In this document: in pieces, positions 11,203-22,835 of the stretch
How positions within the stretch are numbered: the stretch's first letter is position 1
Layout: each line of letters opens with the position of its first letter
Assembly (NCBI GenBank): GCA_017607445.1
Contig: JAEVHH010000004.1
Location: 2,790,001 to 2,854,000, forward strand
DNA length: 64,000 nt
Direction: 5' to 3'
DNA from: Histoplasma ohiense
Lineage: Eukaryota; Ascomycota; Eurotiomycetes; Onygenales; Ajellomycetaceae
Made by a program: the position numbers and the translations under genes
The notes under the pieces: generated by a model
Seen by the model: the letters and a program-made list of their open reading frames with translations, nothing else
Database searches by the model: none
Told to the model about the DNA's origin: nothing

Positions 11203-13502
11203 TCACATACCTCTTCCAAAAATAGCTCTCTTCGACCAATCCATAGCTAACAAAATTCTCGTCCGTAAACTGACGCTCTGGGCGAAATATATACTTCGCC
11301 AAAGGTACACCCCCAGCAATCCGCCTCCCCAACTCATTCCATTGAAGTCAAAAATCGCGGCATTGCCAATGTATGCCAAACTACCGAGATGTTTGTATTG
11401 AAACGCTTTGTAGACAGCTTCGTCCAGGTCGCCATAGTCTACCTCGTTGGCCTTCATACCAGGCATGGCCTGCGCGATCTTATTGAACTTGAGGCCCAGA
11501 TATTTTCCTTGCTGATTCGCTCTTTGCGCTGTTGCGGGCAATGATGTCAGCTTGGAGTCTATTTGGACGAGGAGCTCACGCAGCTCGTCGAAATCGAGAG
11601 TGCCGCTGCGGTCTTTGTCATATTGTTCGAAGAGCTTATCAAGCCGGCGTAGATGGCCAGATGCCTGTGGAAATCTCCTCTTCACACGCTGGGCTACGTT
11701 CCGCCATTCCGCGAAAGTGAGGTGGACTTTTTCTGGGTCTTTGCCCTTTTCCCAGGCGATGGTTCGAAGGAAAGTTATGATATGGTCTGCCACGTTGTTT
11801 TGGACGCTAGAGCAGTCTCCGATGGCATATACGTCACCCATTGGGGTTCCATTCACACGAAGATGGGAATCCGTTAGGAGAGTAAGCTTGTTGGTCTGAG
11901 CATTGAGTTTCTCAGCGAGCTGTTTACAGAATGTGGATTGTGCTGCGTTATTGTACGGAAGTTAGAGAATAACAAATATGTGCGCTTGGAAAGGGTTTTC
12001 TACTGACAAACCCCTGTCGACCACAAGCAGAATCCCATGGGAAGCTCTTTTAAAATTGGCTTTCCGTCTTCAATCTGTGTGAAAAGAATTTTGTCTTTCT
12101 TCACTTCCTTGACCCGCGAGTTTGTAAGGACGTCGACTTGATCATTTGCAAACCGTCGCTATCAAAGTCAGGACGCAATGACTGAATTATCGTAAAGGCT
12201 CAAACATACCTCTGCATACTCAGATAGGGTTTGATCATATGTATTGAGAATATGAGAACGGCTGATGAAATCAATTAATAATTGTATATGGGCTAGCTTA
12301 GTAGACCGAAAAATACCTTTGAATGAGATGAACGGAGATTTCGTTCCTCAGTATCCGGGGAAATGATCTGAACAAATCTTCGTTGAGCATATCAAAAATT
12401 TCCGCGGCAAATTCAACTCCCGTAGGCCCTCCACCACATACCACGAATGAAAGAAGCCTTCTACGCTCCTCATCACTCGTTGAAGGGAGACAGGCAAGTT
12501 CTAGATTGTCTAGAACTTTGTTTTTGATTTTCCTTGCATCATCAATGGATTTTAGGAAATTGCAGTGCTCAAGACCTTTTACTCCATGCGGATTTGTGGT
12601 TGAACCTTGGTATTCCGTCAGTAACAATGTGCGACAGGAGGAGTGATGGACAAGATCATTGTAAGGGTAAACCTACCAACACCAATGACCAATTTATCAT
12701 ATGGTAAATAGAAACGCCGTTCCTGTCCATTGCTATCTAGCTGCGATACCTCTACGAGCTTCTCTGAAAATTCAACATCCACCGCCTCTGCGCGGAGGAA
12801 ATGGCCTCGAACTCGCTGAACAATGGATCTGACCGGCTCGACCAAAGATCTCAAGCCAATTGTTCCAACAGTCGCAGATGGTAGCATGGGTGTAAACAGG
12901 AAATAATTTACAGGAGAAACCACTGTGACATGATAATCTCCTGGACGCAGAGTCTTCAACAGGGACACACTTCCCCAACCCGTTCCTAGGATGACTAATT
13001 TCGGCTTATCGCGTTGTTCTCTCATGACTTCCGAATCGTGGTCATCAATCAGCACATCCGCGATTGGGAGGTTTTTCGGTCCGCCTAGGCGAGGATTCAA
13101 CGCCAATTCAGAGACTTGGATGTTATCAAAACTCAAATCATGGCGGTAGGTGGTAGCATCGTAAACGAAAAATCCAACAACTAGAACGCCACCAATAACA
13201 ACAAATATACCACAGTATGCGATCAAATTGTATATAATCCTCACGGTCCTGCTTCTCTGTTTCAAGGGAGGCTTGGTATGGCCGAAGCGAATTGATCTCT
13301 GCAATTGGATGTGGAAGTTAAATGGAACCTTCGTTGATAGCGGACAGCGCGAGGGACGACGCGGAGTGTGCAAGTATCGTTGAAATATAGGTATATCAGT
13401 GCCTTGTGACCGCAATGGGAATCTGGGGCGTTGTAAACATGCTCTCGGATTGCTCTGGGTCAACGGGCGCATAATCCGCGTCCGTGTCTGGTGAGACAGC
13501 AT
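11203..13502 (-). CDS. NDE1: External alternative NADH dehydrogenase with EF-hand
   Basis: Rotenone-insensitive type II NADH:ubiquinone oxidoreductase facing the intermembrane space, passing cytosolic NADH electrons to ubiquinone without proton pumping. Five exons, 12677-13502, 12317-12605, 12210-12261, 12008-12158 and 11203-11942, give 685 residues. An Arg-rich mitochondrial presequence is followed by one hydrophobic anchor (IFVVIGGVLVVGFFVYDA, about residues 99-115). The first dinucleotide fold is VILGTGWGS near residue 172; the second is VVCGGGPTGVEFAAEI. The C-terminal insert holds a canonical EF-hand loop, DKDRSGTLDFDE, near residues 548-559, marking the Ca2+-regulated type known from Neurospora. 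The ending LGVYLWRSIYFAQSVSLRTR is family-typical. Start chosen at MLSHQT; a Met ten residues downstream is an alternative. Confidence 0.95.
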
Positions 13503-14065
13503 GGGAGTAGAATCCAGTAGATAGCGTTCTTCATATACTACCATCCATAGGAAGATGGCGTAGCTGTTGTACGGAGACGAAAGCAAATAGATAGCTGCGG
13601 TTGAGGATTCTCCGCCCTTCCTTGTATGTTGATGGAATGATCTAGCTAGTCCACCGCACGGCAGCCAGAGGACACGTGACGTCACTCAGGTAACTTGCAA
13701 CTGACAAGAAGGATGAATTCATAGTGACTACTAGTAGTGAAGAGATTTCCCTTATTTTAATTATCTCATCTATGATATTCTATATTAACTATATGTCCAT
13801 GCATGATAACAAAATTAACGAAGCCCCAGAGCAGTCGCTGAAAATAATGTGTTAAATATAATACAGCACCACTGAATAAAGTAATTGCCGCAACTCCTTG
13901 ATAGCATGCTAAGCATCAAACCACTCTCCCTACCAGCCTTGAGAAGATTGCTTTTGATTAATGTTAATAATATATGAATGGAAAAATAAGTATTCGACGT
14001 CTGCGATTCAACCCCCCCCCCTCCCTCCTCCCCAACCTCTTCTAAAACTCCACACGCCGAACTCC
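13503..14065. other. NDE1 upstream / SCC2 downstream spacer
   Basis: Intergenic 563 bp. It carries the NDE1 promoter with an overlapping CACGTG/TGACGTCA element at 13672-13683. It also has a C-rich run (13 C-rich bases near 14011-14023). No further gene seen. Confidence 0.6.
13672..13683. promoter_or_regulatory. Overlapping E-box and CRE palindromes
   Basis: CACGTGACGTCA fuses a CACGTG bHLH-type site with the palindromic bZIP site TGACGTCA, 170 bp upstream of the NDE1 start codon. The sites are seen directly; binding is inferred. Confidence 0.45.
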
Positions 14066-17000
14066 TCAATCACTCGCCAGTTCATCGTCGATATCAGTGC
14101 TCATTCTCTTTTTGCCAAGGGATTTACTCCTAGCTTTCTTCTTGGGAGTGCCACCAGCAGAGACAGAGCTCTTGCGCTTTCCCGGTTTCGAATTGCCTGC
14201 GGCTGCGAGGAGGATTCCCATTTCATCACCCTCTCCTGTGGTGTCATGGCTCCCCCGATCATCGTCTCCAGCCACTTTGAGTTCATCGTCGATCGATAGC
14301 AATAGTGCAAAATCTCGACATGTGGTTACCATTGTTTCTGTGCTGTCAAGGCAGTGCATGAGATTAGACACCACTTCCCAAAACCGGTCACCAGTGACAC
14401 CCTGGACTTTTGACGGTGGCCGATTAAGTTCCTTGGCGCTTCCCTTCCCTTCCTTTTGCCGTGCATGAAAATTAATGCCGTAAAGGCGACGGAGATACGA
14501 CCGAGCTTCCCAGAGCATCAGGAGTGAACCCGCTGCAGTGGCCAACTGTCTCAACAACTGACCATCGACTGACTTACCAGCGGCTGTTACCTCTGATAAA
14601 GTAGTAGGGACGGCAGCAACCTCTTCGGAAACAGTGGACCCATCCGTAGTCTGAGATTGTACTGCGTTTGAGTTGCCATTGATTGGTTCCATCGTGTTTT
14701 GGAACAAATCGGTTTCGATTGTATGAGCTACAATTGTTCCTGTTGCAGCAACTATACGCTCAATGCAAGCGATTGTAGGGAGGATTTCCGCAATTTGTGC
14801 ATACTCAAAGAATGCGATATTTTGAGAGACAAATCTAGATAGGAGCAAGTGTTCTGGGGGATCCTTCGAAACGTCAAGTTTGCGAAGTTCAAAATCGACT
14901 TTTGCGCAGAGATTGGTTAGAAATTTTCTCTGGTACTTGCTATTGCTGACTTTGATGATGTCGAAAAGGGGCGCAAGTTTCGAAGTATACGGGCGAACAA
15001 AAGCCCCACTTGGATCTCCCACGACATCCCGCTGATAATGAAATGCATCTTGAACTGCTCTCATGTACTCTCGGTCAAACATGGATTCGTGTTGTTCGTG
15101 CAGCATTTTGTGAGTGTCAAAGGCTATTTTGCTGATTGTCGGATTTGTGGACGTCTCCAGTGCTACCAATACCCCAGCACATTCTTTGGGGTGAATAAGG
15201 CCCTGGCGATTAATACTGGCTATCAGCTCAATAGCCGTCAATGCATAGGTATCCTGCTTTGAAAGGGCCGCGTGTAGCATGTTTTGGAGAAATTGCTGGG
15301 CAATCAATGCTGCTGCTCCATCATTCTCGCTCGCCTTCAAGGAACCGGCCAATCTCGTGGAGCTCTCAGCATCGGCTGCTGAATCACTAGTATGTACAAA
15401 CGTCTCAGCCTTCCCTTCATGGATAGAAAAAAACTCTAGGAATGACTTCAAGATGATATTTTGTAAATCCGGGTTGTCTCCCTCGAACACTGAAGATAAA
15501 GCCACTCTTGCCTGTTGCTGGCTGTACTGCGCAGGCCAAGTTTGACAGATTGAGCCTAAGCTTTCCAAAGCCATTATTCGCAGTTCAAGTGGATACTGAG
15601 GAAGAGCAAAGGGGGCTATGAAATTAACCATTAAGCCAGAAACAGACGTGGCCTGCGTCGTAGGAAATGATTGCCTGAAAAAATTATAATATTTTTCCAG
15701 ATCACAATGCTTCCCAACGCAACCGGCAATTCGAATGTAACTTCTCACCCTCCCTAGAGCATCTGTTTTTGATGAGTTGTCGAAGTTTAGAGTTTTCGCC
15801 TGAGCAATACCCTTGAGGACGGATATGGTAAGTTTCACAAGGCGTTCGGTATTTTGTAAAACCCTGTCGATCGTCCAAAGGCATGCCATTACCTCATTAA
15901 GCTCGGTCCTAGCTAGCTTCGAAACGCTCTTGAAAAGATCATTTTGAATTTCTTTGAGAAGGGTATTATGGGCGGTAGAAAGGTAAGGTAGAACACATCG
16001 ATATATAACAACCACAGATCGAAAAAGAAGCAGGTCGTCAGCTGTGGAGAGGTGGCCAATATAGGGATGCAGTGTTTCCAATTGGCCAGGAGTGAAAAGC
16101 TTCGCATTCGCTTTGGCGAACACCGTAACAGACTGGAGGAGCGCCTGGAGGGTCGGTTTATTTGGTGAATCTGCATGATCTATGATTCGCTCAAACATTG
16201 TAGCAACAATCGCTTTGCACACTTTGAAATTGGCGGATGCCGCCTTTGTGTCGTCGGAGAGTATGGATTTGACAAACTTTTCAAAAGCGGTAACGATTGC
16301 ATCGCTTTTCTCAACGGACCCGACAATAAGATCAACCAATTCTCCCAAGGAGACTTTGGTTTGAGGTGAATCCTGGATCGAGTCAATTGGATGGTGAAAT
16401 GGACCAAACCAGATTTCTTCCAAGACTTGGCGAGCTTGTGTAACGACACTGCTTTCCATGTCCGTAATGCGTTGTAACAGATTGTCAGCAATGGCGATTT
16501 TCAGGTCTTTACGTGACGTTTGGAGATAAATATCCTTCAAGGAGCCAATGCAGCGTTTTCGAACACCGACAGTTGGGTCTTCTGAGCAAGATAAAATGGT
16601 ACGACAGCCGTCCTCCTCAAGCGCTGGTCTGAGAGTGATACACTTTGCAATGAGCGAGAGTGCCGAGTCTCGAACCATGGGTGATGAATCGGTAGAGCAT
16701 CGAAGAATCAGCGTGGTTACGGAGTCATCACGGTCTAGAAGGGTCGGATCCTTCTCCAGCATTTGAATTACGCTTTTCAAGCTTCGGCTTCGGACTTTGG
16801 CTTGATCGCTGGTAATGGAGTTTAAAAGAACCTTGAGGATTTTATCGAACGCTTTGCAGAACCCCATATGGAGGAGAGTCAAAAGATATGCGAAACGAGC
16901 ATGGTGTGGACCGATACGTTCAAAGTTACTATCGAAAATTATTAGCCTATGTGTATTTTCTACCTTTAAATGAAGAACACTTACTTGTGAGACTCTAGCC

Positions 17001-19745
17001 ATCTGGGGTCTGAAAGCATGTTACGCAGAGTCCGCGCCAGATGGTCGACTGATTCGCCGTCGGAAGTATTTCCCCTATTCTCCGGATCATGATAGAAACT
17101 GCATACATTTTTTGCCCACTGAGCAAGAACATAGCCCCGAGCGCTAGAAAGCTGCCAATTTCCGAGATCCCTCTCCTGGAGATTCTCAAGAACTATTCGA
17201 TATGGCCCATCGACAGACACGACATCTTCTGCATGTAATGACCGATTTAGGTGCTCATCAAATAGCTGCCGCAGATAATCAGATAACTCTGAATCCCCTT
17301 CATCCATACTGGGAATTAAATGTTGTACGGAGGAAGTAAGATCAGAAATCGCACATCCCATCCATCCCAAAAGCTCAAGAGCCATATTTTTGGCGTTTGC
17401 GGGGCTCTTATCATGGTCTGCAAGCCCAATCATTTGCGATGCGAGAACTCGCAGCAAAAGCTCTGCAGCCGGCCAATCAGTCGAACCAAGGACACTGACG
17501 AGATCTCCGGTAAAAAGATCCAGAAGATTCCTGTATGGCTGATCACCAGTTTTGGTGGATGTCATTGCCCGCTGAACGATAAATTTTGTAATATACTGTG
17601 CGCTACGTAAGGCATTATCAAAGAGTGGTTCGACTTTATCTGAAAGTAATTCCAGGGGCGTGCCCCTCCTAGGTCCATCATCATCAGCCTCATCGTCGGT
17701 ATCTTCACTTCCTGAGCCTTCACCCTGACCAAATTTAGGAAGAAGTAGACGGGGCTTCGGCCTTCTCGATCCCTTCGAGGACTTTTGTAATGCAGTTGTC
17801 TGCACGAGCTGCATTACGAGGGCAGAGAGTAACTGGATATGCTTCCCGTCTATAAGTTTGAATTGCCTAGCGCTCTGCCTTGTAGATGGAAGCTTCTCCA
17901 ACGACACCAATATTTCATCAAGAATAAAGGGGCGCTGCTCCGGGTATTTTGCGAATATTTTTGCTAGCACATCCATAGAACCCCTTCGAACAGCCTCATA
18001 CTTTTGGAAGCCCAAGGTTGAATCCCTATCACTATGAGCATTTTCGACAAAGATTAGCTTTGTTGCAAGGAATTCAGTGGCCGTGATAGTTCCTTCGGCA
18101 ACATCAACATTGGAAAGGAAACGAGCTAGCAGGTGTAGCACTTTCTTCGTTTGGTGAACCAAGCCCGCAAGAATGTTCCTATGGGCTGAGAAAAAGGTAA
18201 ACAGTTCCGCATCTCTACCATTAGGCCGGCATTCAACAACGGGAATGAGGCAATCGTCGAAAACATGGTTGAGGACGTTCGGAATAGCCTGAATAACATC
18301 TTCTGGACACAAATCTTTTATCGTCACCTCTCCTGACATTGTATGAAGTAAAGTGCATATGGCCAGCAGCGCGTTGCGCATGTCATCAAGCTTTCTAAGC
18401 CACATCTCTGTATCGTCTTCTGCGGGAACGTGCTCTAGTTTTAGATCTGGAGTCTGGGCAGAAATCACGGGAGGTTCGCAGAGCTTCTGGATGCGGTTCA
18501 AATACTCCGTTGGAATGTCACGAAGTCGCCCATAGCCAGTAACCTTTTGCATCACTGTTTGGAGCAAAGAGTGTGTCTCAGAAGATAAAACTGGACCAAG
18601 ACCATCGATCGCTTTCGGAAGTCTAAACATTTTGCTTGACGATTGGGGTTCGGTTGCGGACGTATCTGGTTCAAGTTGATCCTCTGCTTCAAAGACCTCC
18701 TGCAAAAGCTCTTGTAATTTTACCAAGGCTGCATCTGCCTCCTCCTTTTGGTCTTTTAGACGTAATGCAGCCAATTTCTCGTCGTCCTCAGTATTCAGCT
18801 TCCTCCTTTTTGAAGGCGACTGGTCGCGAATATGAACGTATTCATCGGGCTGTGACGACAAAGGCAACGAGGGCACCAATACGACGGGCTTCTGCATAGG
18901 CTTCTGCATAGGCTTCTGCAATCCGAGAGTTGCTTTGGATTCGGTATGATGACTAGATTCTGGAATCCTAGCTGGAGAAACGTTCTCGGTTGAGGTAGGC
19001 GACGGTAAGGATTTCGTTACTATTAACTTCTTTTTCGGGCTAGGGGTAACAGGTGATGGGTCTATTCATATTTCATTAGTAAATCGGCTGTTTCGGAGTC
19101 AATAGCAGGATGATCATACATCGATAACGAACGTCTGTGCTATCTAACACCATCTTTGCGAAGGGCCCAAGGTGACCTCGACTCAACGATTCTGTATCTG
19201 GTAGTTGATACTTTAGAGAATTATGAGTCACTCGCGATCGTGATGGTAATTTAAACTCACTAGAATTTCATGTCAGCGGAGCGCAAAAGATAAAAATGGG
19301 GAAAAACTATTCCTTACTATTCAGTCATATCCCCACTCAGTATCTCTTGTATATGCCGGCGGGTAGTCTCTAGACGAGTGGATTCGCCTGCATTTGCTTG
19401 GGTCTCATCGTCAAGGATGTCGATAATCTCCCCAGCAGCTTTGCGGTCATGGGTGCTCGATAGGTTTGCTCGGGAAGGTTGGCCGACGTCGGGGCGGAGA
19501 ATGGAATCTAGTAAAAGTCAAGGTCAGTGGCAGATTCCAGCTAGATTTAAAAAAAAAAAAAAAAAAACCGATGTCAGCGAAGTGGACTTACCTAGACCAA
19601 AGATAGGGGCGCTTGTCATAGGGGAGAACTGAAGTGCCTCATCAACCGACAATGCTTTGGCAAGCCGTTCGCCAGCACCATTGGAGTTGGAGACGCCATG
19701 GCCAGAAATGACCACCTGAATGCTCGGGTTACGAGCTTGTTGCAT
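14066..19745 (-). CDS. SCC2: SCC2/Mis4/NIPBL cohesin loader
   Basis: Large HEAT-repeat subunit of the Scc2-Scc4 complex that loads cohesin on chromatin. Exons 19592-19745, 19318-19507, 19120-19259, 16985-19061 and 14066-16928 close in phase, giving about 1807 residues. The N-terminal part has ALSVDEALQFSPMTS, a family feature. The middle contains PSKRRKLN and an acidic run. The C-terminal HEAT array includes SVIQMLEKDPTLLDRD and SEDPTVGVRKRCIGSLKDIY, the most conserved Nipped-B block, and the tail is Lys-rich (KRKSSVSAGGTPKKKARSK), nuclear-signal-like. The first intron (19508-19591) holds a 19-nt homopolymer. The N-terminus is uncertain: a short upstream exon ending PHLPGISP (about 19770-19790) could splice in through a 44-nt intron instead of starting at 19745. 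Confidence 0.9.
18887..18920 (+). repeat. 12-bp tandem repeat inside SCC2
   Basis: The unit GGCTTCTGCATA is repeated about 2.8 times. It encodes the tandem peptide QKPM on the minus strand. In frame (12 bp), so copy-number change would not break the gene. Confidence 0.85.
19549..19567 (+). repeat. Poly-A tract in SCC2 intron 1
   Basis: Run of 19 A on the plus strand, a T tract in the transcript, inside the 84-nt intron between the donor (19591) and acceptor (19508). Confidence 0.9.
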
Positions 19746-20675
19746 AGCGGAAATCTTACCAGGAGATATGCCTGGCAGATGTGGGTGATAGGGTCAATCT
19801 CCAAAATCCCCCTGTACTCATAGCTAGCAGGACTCGGGAGTTGGAATCATGGTCAATCAAGGCTGGTTGTGTTCGTGGTCATGACGCTTAACTCACACGC
19901 CAATGCATGACGCCGCAATTTTGCCGCGCTCGGCTCCACCTGGATTAGCGCTCAGCATTTACCTTTTTGACAAGGCTGATATAACTTACTGCCCTCGCTA
20001 GCATGGAAAACATGAGATGGTGGAAATGTTAATAGATATTTTTTTTAGGCCCAAGTCGAGGTCTCAGCAGACTTGTATTTAATTCCCCCGCATCCCCACT
20101 TTAACGATAATACATAAAATTATCAGGTATGGCCATTAAAAGTTATATGAGGATGTCCCACCTTACCATACTCAGGGTGTGTTGTTGCCTTTGCCTGCAC
20201 GCCTACAGCGTGACACTTTTAAATCTGTTCTGGGCCTAGCATGGGTTTTCTGCTGCCCTGTATTATCTCTTTGAAATCAGTGGGATTATATTGGTTCTGT
20301 ATCTGAATATCTTTGAGAATCTACCACATTTTCATTCATATCTGATATTTATTATATACTAACTGGTATCTTTGAATTTGTTCCATTATACTTCTTTCAG
20401 AGAACGTAGTCTACTTGATTGCTACTAGTAGTAAACTTCATATTGTGTACTAGTATATATTAACTTTTGTAATAACTACAGATAAGTTAGAGCTTGTTAT
20501 CAAGGCAGCTCTATTATGAGGGATGGCCAGGGGGTTGGGCAAACACCCCTCCAAATCCCCTTTATCCAAGGGTCAAATGAATCTTTATATTAAAGAAGCA
20601 AACAATTTTCAGATAGTTGGTAGTATAGCATGACTGAATGAAACAAAATATTTATATCAGAAATGTAACTGTAGG

Positions 20676-20706
20676 GCGGTGCTGAGCACCGCTGGCAGGA
20701 AGCCAG
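20676..20706. repeat. Two adjacent hairpins
   Basis: GCGGTGCT-G-AGCACCGC is a perfect 8-bp inverted repeat with a one-base centre. It is immediately followed by CTGGC-AGGAA-GCCAG. Both are GC-rich within AT-rich surroundings. Confidence 0.8.
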
Positions 20707-20727
20707 CTGTCTTAGCTAATTCCTTAA

Positions 20728-20750
20728 CTAGTTAGTTAGTTAGTTAGTTA
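20728..20750 (+). repeat. (AGTT)n microsatellite
   Basis: Perfect AGTT tandem units next to the hairpins, followed by degenerate units. Confidence 0.85.
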
Positions 20751-22835
20751 TAGTCAGTTAGCTCACTCGAGCTCTGAAAGCTTTTTACAGGCTTTGCATC
20801 TTCTGGATAGTTATCTATTATATTGATTATAGATGGTATCTGAATATTATTTTCTTACATACTTCGCTTTGCTCGCTATGATTGCTTCCCATTGTTGAGA
20901 CCACTTGCCAACCTCGCTATGGCCTATTCCGTAAACATACTAGATATAGTGCAGTACCTAGATGGAATATCAGAGAAGAACATCAACAATGAGAGTGCAA
21001 ACAACTGAAGAATATTAATCAGCTGTAAACCGTAGCAATAGTTAATTACCAACCATAATAGGGGATGGTTTAAGAGTAGAAGGGGAGATTTTATATTAGT
21101 ATTCTAGAGCTCTCAAATCAGCTTTTATGATCGGTATGAATTTCTATTATTATGTTAGTAGTTCCAAAAATCATCTCCGTAATACAGCACTTTCTGGCTT
21201 TGCCTTTAAACCATCCTCATAATATTCTGTCTTCTACCTGTAAATCATTGATATTGTCAGATATCACTAGATATTCATCCCATCGATACCTATAATTGAT
21301 AGCACTCATTGATAGTGATTGCTGGATCTTCATATCATTGGTAGATACCAATATCACCAGATCTTTATATCACATGTAGACAGGCAGGAATCTCTATATT
21401 TCACTAACATTAGCACATAATCTCCATATGTATAGAAGCTCTCAACATCATCCATCTTCATAATAGTATAAGGTATACACTAACAAAGTCTTTGTGATAA
21501 CACAAAATAACAATAGAGAAATAAAGAATTTAAGAATAAAGAAAATGCAATAACAAAAGATCATTAGTAGTATAGAAGAAATGATTGAGCAGCGAAGGCA
21601 GAGATTGTTAATATATATGATGATATGGTTACTACATGGCGTACGCCGTAGTTCAAAATAGAGCTTGTTATCAAACTCATCAAAGTAGCTAGCTGTATTT
21701 TAACTACGGAGTACTCCGAGTTAAATGGTTGTGGAAAGAATAAGGGCTGCAAAGCTAGCTGTAAGAAGCTAGCGGGTCATGTTACTCCACAAATGGAGAA
21801 GATCGCAAGCATTTGCAAACGATGAGGAGCTCACCCGATGGGCTTGATCAAATGTGCACACAGCTGAGTCGGGTTCAAATTTTCGACCAGAAAACCTTTT
21901 GGTGTGGTTCGAAACCCCTTGGCAAAAATTTGAATCCCGAAGAAGCCTCCGAAATCCGAATAGTGCGAATCTGAGCAGGAACGTAGAATCCCCTATTCTT
22001 CTATTCTTCAGAGCTCGAGTACATCAACAACGCAAAAGTCGGCCAACCCCGTCGGATGTGGAGTCCACGCTATGTTTGCCCTTGGCCGTCGCCTTTTGAG
22101 GGTGCTAGGGGCAGGGGAACCCCTAGTAAACCGATCAACTATATTCTACTCGTACATACAATAATCTAAGGGACCCTGATTATAAATTTATTTATAAAAT
22201 AGTTAAAAGGAAGTATTATAAATGATTTTACATAGATGTAAGTTATTTTTTACTATGTTATATTTTCCAAGGATTTTCCCAGATTTCCCCTTTTGAATGA
22301 TATTTATCTAGTAATTACCAATATATTTTCAGTTATACGATTTTATGCCGAAGTGGATTCAAGTACTATTCAAATAGTATTCGAATAACGGGCATCATGC
22401 GAAGAGAATGCAGTACATACACCCTGTCTGATGGTACTGGGATGCTTAATTTCTCCGCATGCGGGTAGTTCCAAGATGATGAACACTCCATGTGTACGAG
22501 GTGAAGAGGAATCTGCCGTGAGTATTTCAAGGCTACAAGTACAGATTGATAAAAAGGTAGCATCTCGCACCCCTTGCAAATTTTTACCATGTTGAGCTCT
22601 TGACACTCGTTCTCGACTTTCTACATGATATCCCAAATTAACCCACGCGCACCTACTTTCCCTTTCCTTTTTCTCCCCCGGATTTTTTAACCCTGTTGTA
22701 ATTACGCTCGATTCGTGTCAAACTGATTGGATGTCTACTCCCAAACATATTGTGAGGCTTCTCACGGACCCAAGGAGAGGCCTGTCGAAGATCCAATGTC
22801 CTCGAAAGAGAGCCATCATGCCCTAGGAATGGGCC

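Larger units (their letters stand above)
19746..22835. other. AT-rich gene-poor island
   Basis: A 3.1-kb stretch without a supportable gene. From about 20040 to 21760 and again from 22140 to 22380 it is strongly AT-rich with many TAGT/TATC words, unlike the flanking genes. It holds clustered hairpins (20676-20706), an (AGTT)n run, a repeated word AGAGCTTGTTATCAA (20489 and 21662) and the palindrome ACTACGGAGTACTCCG near 21700. Between 21850 and 22120 there is a more GC-balanced patch with no recognisable protein. This looks like an eroded transposon or AT-isochore fragment, but no transposase or reverse transcriptase remains visible. Confidence 0.6.

Noticed and set aside
21880..21920. GGTTCGAAACC-like T-loop
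   Set aside because: Neighbouring bases do not fold into a cloverleaf, and no complementary acceptor arm is found.
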